Part shown: positions 25,927 to 34,419 of the stretch, in pieces
How the letters are laid out: every line of letters begins with the position of its first letter
How positions within the stretch are numbered: the stretch's first letter is position 1
Source of the DNA: Bacteroidales bacterium
GTDB lineage: Bacteria; Bacteroidota; Bacteroidia; Bacteroidales; UBA932
NCBI GenBank assembly: GCA_017617495.1
Contig: JAFZWD010000058.1
Span: 1 to 64,000 of the forward strand
Direction: 5' to 3'
Length of the DNA: 64,000 nucleotides
Position numbers and translations under genes: made by a program
The notes under the pieces: model-generated
Told to the model about the DNA's origin: nothing
The model's database searches: none
Seen by the model: only the letters and a program-made list of their open reading frames with translations

Positions 25927-26741
25927 TGAGCTGTATTTCTTACATCCTGGCCCCAGAACAGGCGGTCCTTGAGGGCGTCGATGAAATTATCTCCGTCGAG
26001 GCAGGCCTTCTTGAGTTTGAAGGGAGCCCTGCGGATTTCCACTTCCACCCCTGCGGGGATGGTATAGTTGCGGTTATCCACCGTGAGCACCGCCTCGCCG
26101 CAGCGGGAACGGGCCTTGAGCCTTATCACGGAATCCGAAGGCGCCACCACGGGGCGGAGATTGAGGTTGTGCGGAGCCACCGGGGTGAGCAGAAGCACGC
26201 TTGCAGCGGGGAGGCAGATGGGCCCGCCTGCGCTGAGGCTGTAAGCCGTGCTGCCGATGCTGGTGGCCACCAGGAGGCCGTCGGCCCAGTAGACCGGCAG
26301 TTCCACCCCGTCAATCGACACCTCGATTCCGAGGGTTTCGGCGTCGCTGCGGAAAAGGCTGGCCTCGTTGACCGCGTAGGGCCAGAAGTTCTTAACCTCG
26401 CAGCCGTTCACCTTCACTTCCAGCATCGTGCGCTCCTTGATCTTGTAATCCCCTGAGATTATATGCTCCGCCACCTCGTCGATGCGGTGCGAAGAAAGGA
26501 AGCCCAGGCGTCCGAGGTTCACCCCGAGAATGGGAATGCCCGCGTCGGCCACCCTGTGGGCCGCGCTCAGGAAGGTTCCGTCGCCGCCGAAACTCAGCAG
26601 CAGGTCGGTTGCTCCCTGCACGTCCGTGCGGTTTTTAATCTCGTAGATTTCCACGCCGGAGCCGCGCAGCGAAGCCAGCAGGGTTTCCACCCTTGCATCG
26701 CCCCTGAGGCTGTCTTTCTTTATGTAGTACGCCGCTTTCAT
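25923..26741 (-). CDS. nadK: NAD kinase
   Basis: NadK phosphorylates NAD to NADP. The 272-residue protein shows the GGDGT signature (LLSFGGDGTFLSAA, about 50), the NLGRLGFLSS segment and the ISIGSTAYSLSAGGP-type nucleotide-binding loop. It is the first gene of the long minus-strand block and has its own TATATTTG box (26754-26761) 12 bases upstream. Confidence 0.96.
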   Translation of the reverse strand: MKAAYYIKKDSLRGDARVETLLASLRGSGVEIYEIKNRTDVQGATDLLLSFGGDGTFLSAAHRVADAGIPILGVNLGRLGFLSSHRIDEVAEHIISGDYKIKERTMLEVKVNGCEVKNFWPYAVNEASLFRSDAETLGIEVSIDGVELPVYWADGLLVATSIGSTAYSLSAGGPICLPAASVLLLTPVAPHNLNLRPVVAPSDSVIRLKARSRCGEAVLTVDNRNYTIPAGVEVEIRRAPFKLKKACLDGDNFIDALKDRLFWGQDVRNTAQ

Positions 26742-26753
26742 TATTATAGCCTA

Positions 26754-26761
26754 CAAATATA
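26754..26761 (-). promoter_or_regulatory. -7 promoter box for nadK and the genes behind it
   Basis: Minus-strand TATATTTG matches TAnnTTTG and lies 12 bases before the nadK ATG. Because the junctions behind it are overlaps or gaps of 1-46 bases, this may serve up to nine genes down to the porin at 15081. Internal promoters are possible. Confidence 0.65.
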
Positions 26762-26808
26762 GCACTTTATTCCGAATTATTTCAATTCCTACTTTCTTAA
26801 AAAAGTAG

Positions 26809-26816
26809 TACCTTTG
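26809..26816 (+). promoter_or_regulatory. -7 promoter box for the GH31 gene
   Basis: TACCTTTG matches TAnnTTTG. It ends only 4 bases before the ATG at 26821, so the mRNA is predicted to be leaderless. It diverges from the nadK promoter in the same 79-base gap. Confidence 0.65.
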
Positions 26817-26820
26817 TAGT

Positions 26821-28479
26821 ATGCGACTTCGTTTTCTTATATTGTTTGCCCTGATGCCGCTCGCACTCGGGGCCCAGAATGTTTTCACGACCGATATTGC
26901 ACCCCTCGACGGCGAATGCTGGTGGGGAGCCCTGGTAAACAAGGGATACGCCCAGCCGTACACCGACTTCCACGCTTCCGACAACTATTACATCGACGAC
27001 AAGGAAGTTCCCGCCCCGTCGGACAAGCCTTTCGACCTCTCCAATATGAGCTGCAAGAGCGTCTCCGCGCCCGTGCTCCTTTCCAACAGGGGCCGCTATG
27101 TCTGGGGGAACCATCCCTTCGCCTTCAGCTTCAAGGACGGCGCTCTCCATATAGAGTCGCAGTTCGAGAAGATCGAGGCGGTGGAGGCCGGCAAAACCCT
27201 TAAAGATGCCTACAAGGCAGTCTGCGCCGCACATTTCCCCTTCGACGGCCGCGAGCCTGCGGAACTGATGTTCACCAAACCCCAGTTCAACAACTGGATA
27301 GAGACGGTTGTGCTGGGCATCAACCAGGAAAACGCCGAGAAGTTCGTGGATGCCCTCCACGCAAGCGGATTCCCCTGCGGCGTGGTGATGATAGACGGCG
27401 GATGGCAGCGCTACCACGGTCGCCGCGACTTCAATCCGGAGACCTTCCCCGACGCAAAGCATCTCTTCGACAAAATAAGCGGCTACGGCTACAAGGGTGT
27501 GCTGTGGGTGGCATATTTCCTCTCGGCGGACAGCCGTCCGGAATATGTGAACTACAAGCCCGAGGCCCAGAACATACTGGTGCGCAGCAAGGACAATCCC
27601 AAGCATGACGCCGCGCTCGTATGGTGGTGGAACGGCATCAGCGTCACAATGGACCTCACCGCTCCTGCCATCCGGCAGAAGTTCACCGACGAGCTCAGAG
27701 ACTTTGCAAATCGCTTCGGTTTCGAGGGCTTCAAGTTCGACGGCGGCGACCCCGAATACTTCCGCGGCAACGCCCTCTTCAGCGAGCCCTGGATGACTCC
27801 CGCCGACTTCGGCCACGCTTATGCCAAGGTAGGAGAGTCCTTCCCCTACAACGAGTACAGGGCCGCCTATAATCCCGGCGGACTTCCCATCGTCGTGCGC
27901 CACTACGACGTCGGCCATACCTGGGAGAGTATGAGGGCAGTGATTCCCGACCTTCTGACCGCAGGCCTTCTTGGCTGTCCCTATGTCTTCGCGGATATGA
28001 TCGGCGGCGGCCTTGGCGGCAGCTATGAAATCGGAGGTCCCAAATTCTCGCATAAGATGTTCATCCGTTCCTGCCAGATGCAGGCACTGATGCCGATGAT
28101 GCAGTTCAGCGCCGCTCCCTGGCGCGTCCTCACTCCCGGGGAGTGCGAAATCTGCCGCAAATTCGCGGAGCTTCACGTAAGCTTCGGCCCCTACATAATG
28201 GAGCAGGTGCACCTCGCTTCCCGCACCGGCGAGCCCATCATGCGCAGTATGGAATACGAATACCCCGGCTGCGGCTACGAGCGTGTGGTCAGCCAGTTCA
28301 TGCTGGGCCCGAAATACATAGTGGCGCCGGTCCTCAGCGAGGACGACTCGCAGACCGTTTACCTGCCCAAGGGCAAATGGCGCGACGACCTCGGCAAAAC
28401 CTTCAAGGGGCCGAAGGTCCTGCACCTGCAGAACGTTCCTCTCGAACGTCTGCCATATTACGAAAAGATCGGAAAATAA
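26821..28479 (+). CDS. secreted GH31-family alpha-glycosidase
   Basis: This is a predicted retaining alpha-glycosidase of family GH31, nearest in style to the myogenesis-regulating glycosidase / alpha-galactosidase branch. A signal peptide ends at LALGAQ. The barrel includes VVMIDGGWQ, the nucleophile motif FKFDGGD (Asp307) and a likely acid/base Asp392 in VFADMIGGG. It has 552 residues, lacks the large extra C-terminal domains of many GH31 enzymes and ends soon after a short beta domain. It converges on the GH97 gene with a 12-base gap. Joint action on an alpha-linked oligosaccharide is inferred, not shown. Confidence 0.88.
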   Translation: MRLRFLILFALMPLALGAQNVFTTDIAPLDGECWWGALVNKGYAQPYTDFHASDNYYIDDKEVPAPSDKPFDLSNMSCKSVSAPVLLSNRGRYVWGNHPFAFSFKDGALHIESQFEKIEAVEAGKTLKDAYKAVCAAHFPFDGREPAELMFTKPQFNNWIETVVLGINQENAEKFVDALHASGFPCGVVMIDGGWQRYHGRRDFNPETFPDAKHLFDKISGYGYKGVLWVAYFLSADSRPEYVNYKPEAQNILVRSKDNPKHDAALVWWWNGISVTMDLTAPAIRQKFTDELRDFANRFGFEGFKFDGGDPEYFRGNALFSEPWMTPADFGHAYAKVGESFPYNEYRAAYNPGGLPIVVRHYDVGHTWESMRAVIPDLLTAGLLGCPYVFADMIGGGLGGSYEIGGPKFSHKMFIRSCQMQALMPMMQFSAAPWRVLTPGECEICRKFAELHVSFGPYIMEQVHLASRTGEPIMRSMEYEYPGCGYERVVSQFMLGPKYIVAPVLSEDDSQTVYLPKGKWRDDLGKTFKGPKVLHLQNVPLERLPYYEKIGK

Positions 28480-28491
28480 ACAGACAAGTCT

Positions 28492-30486
28492 CTAACGTGT
28501 GAGTTTTGCAACCCAGCCGCCGCCGGAAACCAGGTGGGCGGACAGGGTGTCGGAGGACTTGACGGCGAGCTTTTCGACCGCATAGTCGGCGTGCACCTTT
28601 TCGGCATTCACGCCATCCTTGAATATGGTCGCGTTCCAACTTCCTTCGGGCAGGAAACCGAGGCTGATTTCGATGTCACGGGCATCCCAGTTGGTGGTTG
28701 CGCCCACATACCAGACCTCGCCGCTGCGCTTTGCAACCGCGACGCTTTCGCCCACTTTTCCCGAAAGAGGAACGACCTCGTCCCAGACCGTCGGCATGGC
28801 CGCCATAAGCGCCGTGCATTCTTCGTTCTGAAGATAGAGCGAAGGGCTGTCGCAAAGCATTCCGAAGGGAGCGTCGAAGACCACGTATTCCGCAAGTTGA
28901 TGGCAGCGCGAGCCCTGGCTCATAGGCTGGTCGTAGACGGGACGGTAGTCCTTCCTGCCACCGTTCAGCATAGCGCCCTGGGTGTAGTCCATAGGGCCGG
29001 CAAACATCCTTATATAAGGTATGGTAACATCGTATTCCGGCTGGCAGAGATCTTCTTTCCATTTCATCTGCTCGAGACCCGAAACGCCCTCGAAATTAAG
29101 CACGTTGGGGTAGGTGCGGGTAAGGCCGGCGGGCTTGAATGCGCCGTGGAAATCGAGGAAAAGATGATACTTCGCAGTAGTTTCGGCGGCGCGGCGGTAG
29201 AAGTCCACCATAGCCTGGTCGTCATAGTTCATAAAGTCCACCTTGAAGCCCTTTATACCCATCTGGGCATAGTGGCGGCAGACATTCTCCATATCCCTGT
29301 CGAAGGCATAATAGCCTGCCCACAGCACCAGGCCCACTCCCCTGTCGGCGGCGTATTTCGCAAGGTGCGGCAGATTGATTTCCGGCACCACCTGGAAGAG
29401 GTCGGAGGCGAGATGCACCGACCATCCTTCGTCCAGAATTACGTAGGGAATGCCGAACTTCGCGGCGAAATCTATATAATACTCATAGGTCCTGTCGTTT
29501 ATTCCGGCCACGAAGTCAACCCCGAACAGGTTCCAGTCGTTCCACCAGTCCCAGGCCACCAGACCGGGCTTAACCCAACTCCAGTCCACGTCCGCCGCGG
29601 GTGTGGCGGTGTTGTAGACGAGGTCGCTCGCGAGAAGGTCCGCATCGTTGCGGGCAATGCCCACAAGCCTCCAGGGCATAGAGGCCTTGGCAGGCAGTTT
29701 GGCTATATAATCCTTGCGGCTCTTGCGCAGAAGCATTATGTTGCTGTGGCCGCCCTGCTCCACCTTGTCGGGATACTCCGCAAAGACGCCCTTAAGCGAC
29801 TTGCCGCCCTCGCCCTCCAGATACATTCCGGGATAGTTCAGCAGGTCCGATTCGGTGATGCAGAGCTTGGCGCAGCCGGCGTCCACCAGAATGGGCAGGA
29901 ATGCCATATGGCCCTTTTCCCACTCCGAAATCTTTGCCTTTGTGTAGATATTCTCGAAAGAGTTCCGGAACTGCACCTCGCGGCCGCTTTCGTTCTCCTT
30001 GTCGGGTTTCACATAGGGAATCCATGCCCTGTAATCGTCGGGAAAGTTGAATTCGGCCTTTTCCGAGCGGACTGTAATCTCTTTTGAAGATGTGGACACG
30101 AAACGCCATGCGGCGCCCTCGTCGTAGGCCCTGAGCTCGAGGTTGAAACCCTTGAAGCCCAGCACCAGCTGGTTGTAGTGGTTGCGCACCTTCGACTTCT
30201 TGTAAATCCGGGCCGGCACTGTCTGGTCTACGCCCGAAGCCTTTTTCTTCTGGACCTTGGAGCCCTTGCCCCAGACGGTTCCGTCGGCAAGCGTGAGCGA
30301 CAGTTCCGACGGTGCAAGCACCAGGTTTCCGTCCACATAAACGCTGTTGGTAATGGTTTTTCCGACTTCTGTGCGGATTTCGACCTTTCCGTCGGGAGAG
30401 AGCAGTTTGTAGGATGCTGCATTCAGTGAAATGGCGCCTGCAAAAAGCATCGGCGCGACAAAACAAAGTACGAATCTCGGTTTCAT
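28492..30486 (-). CDS. GH97-family alpha-glycosidase (SusB-like)
   Basis: This is a calcium-dependent periplasmic alpha-glucosidase/alpha-galactosidase family. The 664-residue protein starts at the ATG at 30486 with a signal peptide (ending ISLNAA). It has the N-terminal beta-sandwich (about 25-290), the barrel with [32 protein letters not shown] and [10 protein letters not shown], and the C-terminal beta domain. The NFEGV...LEQ and KVDFM segments closely resemble SusB of Bacteroides thetaiotaomicron as I remember it, which favours the inverting glucosidase branch. No SusC/SusD pair is in the window. Confidence 0.92.
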   Translation of the reverse strand: MKPRFVLCFVAPMLFAGAISLNAASYKLLSPDGKVEIRTEVGKTITNSVYVDGNLVLAPSELSLTLADGTVWGKGSKVQKKKASGVDQTVPARIYKKSKVRNHYNQLVLGFKGFNLELRAYDEGAAWRFVSTSSKEITVRSEKAEFNFPDDYRAWIPYVKPDKENESGREVQFRNSFENIYTKAKISEWEKGHMAFLPILVDAGCAKLCITESDLLNYPGMYLEGEGGKSLKGVFAEYPDKVEQGGHSNIMLLRKSRKDYIAKLPAKASMPWRLVGIARNDADLLASDLVYNTATPAADVDWSWVKPGLVAWDWWNDWNLFGVDFVAGINDRTYEYYIDFAAKFGIPYVILDEGWSVHLASDLFQVVPEINLPHLAKYAADRGVGLVLWAGYYAFDRDMENVCRHYAQMGIKGFKVDFMNYDDQAMVDFYRRAAETTAKYHLFLDFHGAFKPAGLTRTYPNVLNFEGVSGLEQMKWKEDLCQPEYDVTIPYIRMFAGPMDYTQGAMLNGGRKDYRPVYDQPMSQGSRCHQLAEYVVFDAPFGMLCDSPSLYLQNEECTALMAAMPTVWDEVVPLSGKVGESVAVAKRSGEVWYVGATTNWDARDIEISLGFLPEGSWNATIFKDGVNAEKVHADYAVEKLAVKSSDTLSAHLVSGGGWVAKLTR

Positions 30487-30489
30487 ATC

Positions 30490-30497
30490 GCAAGATA
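30490..30497 (-). promoter_or_regulatory. candidate -7 box for the GH97 gene
   Basis: Minus-strand TATCTTGC approximates TAnnTTTG and lies 3 bases before the ATG. The whole divergent region between GH97 and pdxJ is only 39 bases, so the two promoters must overlap. Confidence 0.4.
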
Positions 30498-30510
30498 CGC
30501 ATTTTCTTCT

Positions 30511-30518
30511 TATTTTTG
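30511..30518 (+). promoter_or_regulatory. -7 promoter box for pdxJ
   Basis: TATTTTTG matches TAnnTTTG and ends 7 bases before the pdxJ ATG at 30526. A leaderless or near-leaderless transcript is predicted. Confidence 0.65.
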
Positions 30519-30525
30519 CACGGAT

Positions 30526-31239
30526 ATGACTAAACTCAGCGTCAATATCAACAAGATTGCCACCCTTCGCAACGCCCGCGGAGGCAATCTCCCCGACGTC
30601 ACCAGGGCTGCGCTCGACTGCGAGCGCTTCGGGGCGCAGGGCATCACCGTGCATCCCCGGCCGGACGAAAGGCACATCCGCTACTCGGACGTACGCACCA
30701 TACGCCCGCTCGTAAGTACCGAATTCAATATAGAGGGCAACCCTATCGAATCCTTCCGGGACCTGGTTCTGGAAGTGGTTCCCGACCAGGTCACCCTGGT
30801 GCCGGACGCCCACGACGCCATCACCTCCAACGCCGGCTGGGACGTGCTCCGCAACCGCGAGTTCCTCACACAGATGTGCAGCCTCTTCCACACAAAGGGA
30901 ATAAGGGTTTCCATCTTCATAGATCCCCTTCCGGAGATGGCCGTCGCCGCTAAAGAATGCGGCGCCGACCGCGTCGAGCTTTACACCGAGGCTTACAGCG
31001 CACAGTATGCCGCCGGACCCGAAAAGGCCATCGCCCCCTATCTCCAGACCGCCCACGCCGCGAGGCAGGCGGGCCTCGGGCTCAACGCCGGGCACGACCT
31101 CAACCTGGAGAACCTCGCTTATTTCGTGAAGACCATCCCCTGGACCGACGAAGTGTCCATCGGGCACGCAATTATCTGCGACGCGCTTTATATGGGGCTG
31201 GAAAAGACCATCGCGGCCTACAGGGCATGCCTGGTGTAG
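30526..31239 (+). CDS. pdxJ: pyridoxine 5'-phosphate synthase
   Basis: PdxJ makes pyridoxine phosphate from 1-deoxyxylulose 5-phosphate and aminoacetone phosphate, the last step of DXP-dependent vitamin B6 synthesis. At 237 residues it has the family length and signatures: [17 protein letters not shown] at the start, [27 protein letters not shown] and [11 protein letters not shown]. The PLP-dependent MalY-type enzyme in this window would use the product. In Bacteroidales I recall pdxJ lying next to nadK; here the GH31/GH97 pair lies between them. Confidence 0.96.
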   Translation: MTKLSVNINKIATLRNARGGNLPDVTRAALDCERFGAQGITVHPRPDERHIRYSDVRTIRPLVSTEFNIEGNPIESFRDLVLEVVPDQVTLVPDAHDAITSNAGWDVLRNREFLTQMCSLFHTKGIRVSIFIDPLPEMAVAAKECGADRVELYTEAYSAQYAAGPEKAIAPYLQTAHAARQAGLGLNAGHDLNLENLAYFVKTIPWTDEVSIGHAIICDALYMGLEKTIAAYRACLV

Positions 31240-31250
31240 GGGCATCATTT

Positions 31251-31279
31251 TTGCTGAACCGCTTTTTTTATTATTTTTG
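31251..31279 (+). promoter_or_regulatory. full -33/-7 promoter of the OmpH-like lipoprotein gene
   Basis: TTTG at 31251-31254 and TATTTTTG at 31272-31279 are separated by 17 bases, a good fit to the Bacteroidota -33/-7 pattern. An A-rich leader of about 20 bases follows before the ATG at 31306. Confidence 0.7.
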
Positions 31280-31305
31280 CAGATTGTAACAACGAAAAAA
31301 CGAAT

Positions 31306-31920
31306 ATGAAACGTATCGCTTTATTGCTCAGCATTGCCGCCCTCGGCGTGCTCGCCATTTCCTGCAAGGCAGGGAACAAAGCCGAAGAAGGCGCAAACGC
31401 CGAAGCTTCCGAAGTTAAAGCCGGCCCCGAGAAGGGTTCCATCGTATATTTCAACCTCGACCGCGTACTCGAGGAATATGATATGGCAAACGACCTGCGC
31501 TCCGTGGTGGAGACCAAGGTAAACAGCCTCTCGCAGGAAGTAAACCGCCGCGGCACCAAGCTCGAGAAGGACATCAAGGCCTTCCAGGACAAGGTAGACA
31601 AGGGTCTTCTCACCCGTTCCACCGCCGAAGCCCAGAGCGCTACCCTCCAGAAGAAGCAGCAGGACTTCCAGCAGTATGCCGCACAGAAGCAGCAGGAAGC
31701 AGCCGAGGAGCAGCAGGTTATGATGAACAACATAGCCGACGCCATCGCCAGCTACCTCAAGGAATTCAATGCGGAGCATCAGTACGCCCTCATCCTCACC
31801 ACCCAGGGAGGCATCCTTCCCGCTCCCGTGGCAGCCGGTGACCCCGAACTCGACATCACCGACCTTCTTCTCGAAGGCCTCAACGCCAAATACGTAAAAG
31901 AGAAGAACGCCTCCAAATGA
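31306..31920 (+). CDS. OmpH/Skp-like lipoprotein
   Basis: The 204-residue protein has a lipoprotein signal with Cys at about residue 20 (VLAISCKAG). A short Ala/Glu linker leads to an OmpH-like domain (SIVYFNLDRVLEEYDMAN) with two long Gln/Lys-rich helices around residues 70-150 and a C-terminal region ending in LDITDLLLEGLNAKY. It is probably a membrane-anchored chaperone related to Skp. It overlaps the GT2 gene by 4 bases, so the two are translated together. Confidence 0.88.
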   Translation: MKRIALLLSIAALGVLAISCKAGNKAEEGANAEASEVKAGPEKGSIVYFNLDRVLEEYDMANDLRSVVETKVNSLSQEVNRRGTKLEKDIKAFQDKVDKGLLTRSTAEAQSATLQKKQQDFQQYAAQKQQEAAEEQQVMMNNIADAIASYLKEFNAEHQYALILTTQGGILPAPVAAGDPELDITDLLLEGLNAKYVKEKNASK

Positions 31921-32909
31921 GGTACTCCGTAATCGTTCCGGTATTCAACCGGCCGGACGAAGTCGACGAGCTGCTCACCAGCCTCGAGGCCTGTCCGGAA
32001 AATGATTTCGAAGTTCTCATAGTCGAGGACGGCTCCACGCTCCCCTGCAGGGACGTAGCCGAACGCCACAGCGGCAAACTCGACATCAAATATCTGGAAA
32101 AAGAAAACTCGGGACCCGGGCAGAGCCGAAACTACGGCGCAGCCCGGGCTTCCGGTGATTATCTGCTCATACTCGACTCGGACGTCACTGTTCCGGCGGA
32201 CTGGTTCGCCGCTGTTTCGACCGAACTCGACGCCGCGCCCTGCGACGCTTTCGGCGGACCCGACCGCAGCCATCCTTCCTTTACCCCGGTGCAAAAGGCC
32301 ATCAGCTACAGCATGACCTCGTTCTTTACCACCGGAGGCATCCGCGGAGGCAAGGCCAAACTCGATAAATTCTACCCCCGGAGTTACAATATGGGCATCA
32401 GGCGCGAGGTTTTCGAAGCCCTCGGCGGCTTCAGCGGGATGCGCTTCGGCGAGGACATCGACCTCAGCATCCGCATCTTCGAGGCGGGTTACAGCTGCCG
32501 GCTCTTTCCCGATGCCTGGGTTTGGCACAAGCGCCGCACGGACTTCCGCAAGTTCTTCCGCCAGGTTTTCAACAGCGGCATCGCCCGCATCAACCTGCAC
32601 AAGCGCCACCCCGGCTCGCTCAAGGCAGTGCATCTGCTGCCGGCGGCCTTCACCCTGGGCTGCGCCCTCCTGATTCTCGGATCGCCCATCTGCCCCTGGG
32701 CTCCCGGCCTCATAGCGATTTATGCGCTTCTGGTGCTGCTCGACTCCACTCTGAAGCATCGCGGGAACCTGTATATCGGGCTGCTTTCGGTGGCCGCGGC
32801 ATTCGTGCAGCTGACCGGTTACGGCAGCGGATTCCTGTGGGCCTGGTGGAGACGGTGCGTGCTGGGGGAAGGTGAATTCGAGGCCTTCCGGAAGAATTTC
32901 TACAAATAA
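31917..32909 (+). CDS. family 2 glycosyltransferase with C-terminal membrane helices
   Basis: This GT-A fold transferase has 330 residues: N-terminal YSVIVPVFNRPDEV, IVEDGST, the metal-binding LDSDV, the GEDIDLSIR acceptor-site motif and two C-terminal hydrophobic helices (about 240-300). It should add a sugar to a lipid-linked or surface glycan at the inner membrane. The 4-base overlap with the lipoprotein gene upstream suggests a related envelope role. The sugar donor cannot be deduced. Confidence 0.9.
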   Translation: MRYSVIVPVFNRPDEVDELLTSLEACPENDFEVLIVEDGSTLPCRDVAERHSGKLDIKYLEKENSGPGQSRNYGAARASGDYLLILDSDVTVPADWFAAVSTELDAAPCDAFGGPDRSHPSFTPVQKAISYSMTSFFTTGGIRGGKAKLDKFYPRSYNMGIRREVFEALGGFSGMRFGEDIDLSIRIFEAGYSCRLFPDAWVWHKRRTDFRKFFRQVFNSGIARINLHKRHPGSLKAVHLLPAAFTLGCALLILGSPICPWAPGLIAIYALLVLLDSTLKHRGNLYIGLLSVAAAFVQLTGYGSGFLWAWWRRCVLGEGEFEAFRKNFYK

Positions 32910-32914
32910 ATTTG

Positions 32915-32922
32915 TATCTTTG
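32915..32922 (+). promoter_or_regulatory. -7 promoter box for the LysM gene
   Basis: TATCTTTG matches TAnnTTTG and lies 6 bases after the GT2 stop codon and 9 bases before the ATG at 32932. Confidence 0.6.
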
Positions 32923-32931
32923 GGATTGCAT

Positions 32932-34413
32932 ATGAAACGGCTCCTGTCCATACTGTTTCTGGCGGCTACCCTCTTTACGGCGGCCGCTCAGGACTACGTG
33001 GTGCCCGAAATAAAGGTATCGCAGGACAAGGTGCGCGTGAACGGCGAGGCATTCTACGCCCATGTGGTCCAGGAAAAGCAGACGCTGTTTTCGATTGCCC
33101 GCGCCTACAGCGTGAGCGTGCAGGATATCTACGACGCCAACAAGAACCTCAACCTCGAAAGCGAGGGGCTCAAGACCGGGCAGGTACTCCTGATTCCCGT
33201 CGAGAAGAAGCCGGCGGCTCCCGCAAAACTCGAAGGCGAGGTAACCGGTGACGCCAGGGCGCTGTTCCCGGGGATTGCCGGTCAAGCCGGCAATGACGGA
33301 AAGGGCGGGAAGGCCGGCGACGACACTGCCGTCATGCCCGGCGGCGACCGGGCATCTGACGACTTCGTCCTCGAGATTCCCGAAACCGTCCATATCGCCC
33401 TCATACTCCCCTTCTCGGCCGGAGGAAGGGCGCGCGAAAACTGCCTCGACTTTTACTGCGGAGCGCTGCTGGCCGCCAAAAAATACGGCGAGGCCGGCAA
33501 GCCGCTGGTAATCACGGCGCTGGACTGCAAGGATCCCGGCACCAACCTTTCGCCCAGGGCGCTGTCCGAATTCGACGTCATAATAGGCCCCAGCGACACT
33601 GCAGATACAAGGAGAATCCTGAAGCATCTTCCGCACGACAAATATCTGGTTTCGCCGCTCGAGCCCCGGAACGCCGTCTTCGCGAAGGACTGGCGCCTTG
33701 TGCAGGCACCTTCGCCGGTGAGCGTGCAGAACGAGGAGGCGGCAAGATGGGCGGCATCCGAAATGGCCCCAGGCGACAGCCTCGTGCTCATCCGCGAGAA
33801 GGACAAGCCCCTCACTCCCGCCAATGCAGCGCTGGTAAAGGCGCTCAGGGCCAGCGGCGTCAGGTATCATACCATTTCCTACGCGCTGCTGGAAGGACTG
33901 GAAATCCAGACCGCATTCATGGCTCACGCCGCGGCCGAAGGCAGGACAACCCGCTACCTGATTGCATCCGAGGACGAGTCGTTCATCAACGACGCCGTGC
34001 GCAATGTGAACCTGATGCTCTACAAGCATTACGATGTCGCGCTTTACGCACCTTCCCGCGTTTCGCGTTTCTCGACCATCGAACCGGAAAACCTGCACAA
34101 CGTTAACACGCATCTCTGCGCCACTTACTTTACGGATTATACCAACGACGAGTGCAAGAAAGTGGTGCTTGCCTACAGGGCACTCTTCAATTCGGAGCCC
34201 GGCCAGTTCGCGCTGCACGGATACGACGTTGTGAATTATTTCGCAGGAATCTGCAGCACCTATGGCAAACAGTGGGCTAAAAAGCTCTGCGACTATCCCG
34301 CCAGGGGGCTTCAGACAAGTTTTCGCTTCGCTCCCTTCGACGGGGCGGGACAGGTAAACACATCGGTAATCCGGGTGGTCTACACGCCGGACTTCAAACT
34401 GGTAATAAAGTAA
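32932..34413 (+). CDS. LysM-domain protein with a periplasmic-binding-like domain
   Basis: This secreted protein of 493 residues has a signal peptide (ending TAAAQ), one LysM peptidoglycan-binding domain (about 40-90; HVVQEKQTLFSIARAYSV, GLKTGQVLLIPV) and, after a linker, a domain resembling type 1 periplasmic binding proteins (from about 150; IALILPFSAGG, then VIIGPSDTADTRRI). The linker at about 108-145 is Gly/Ala/Asp-rich, and two in-frame palindromic DNA elements make up part of it. The start is placed after the promoter box. The ligand is unknown. The gene converges on recN with a 6-base gap. Confidence 0.85.
   Translation: MKRLLSILFLAATLFTAAAQDYVVPEIKVSQDKVRVNGEAFYAHVVQEKQTLFSIARAYSVSVQDIYDANKNLNLESEGLKTGQVLLIPVEKKPAAPAKLEGEVTGDARALFPGIAGQAGNDGKGGKAGDDTAVMPGGDRASDDFVLEIPETVHIALILPFSAGGRARENCLDFYCGALLAAKKYGEAGKPLVITALDCKDPGTNLSPRALSEFDVIIGPSDTADTRRILKHLPHDKYLVSPLEPRNAVFAKDWRLVQAPSPVSVQNEEAARWAASEMAPGDSLVLIREKDKPLTPANAALVKALRASGVRYHTISYALLEGLEIQTAFMAHAAAEGRTTRYLIASEDESFINDAVRNVNLMLYKHYDVALYAPSRVSRFSTIEPENLHNVNTHLCATYFTDYTNDECKKVVLAYRALFNSEPGQFALHGYDVVNYFAGICSTYGKQWAKKLCDYPARGLQTSFRFAPFDGAGQVNTSVIRVVYTPDFKLVIK
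33271..33297 (-). repeat. palindromic element (GTCATT-type) inside the LysM gene, copy 1
   Basis: The stem ATTGCCGG/CCGGCAAT (33274-33281, 33287-33294) has a 5-base loop. On the minus strand the outer frame reads GTCATT...AATCCC. It encodes residues 114-122 in frame. Confidence 0.75.
33331..33357 (+). repeat. palindromic element (GTCAT-type) inside the LysM gene, copy 2
   Basis: The stem ATGCCCGG/CCGGGCAT (33334-33341, 33348-33355) has a 6-base loop and is preceded by GTC and followed by CT. It encodes residues 134-142 in frame, 34 bases after copy 1. Confidence 0.7.
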
Positions 34414-34419
34414 TTCCGA

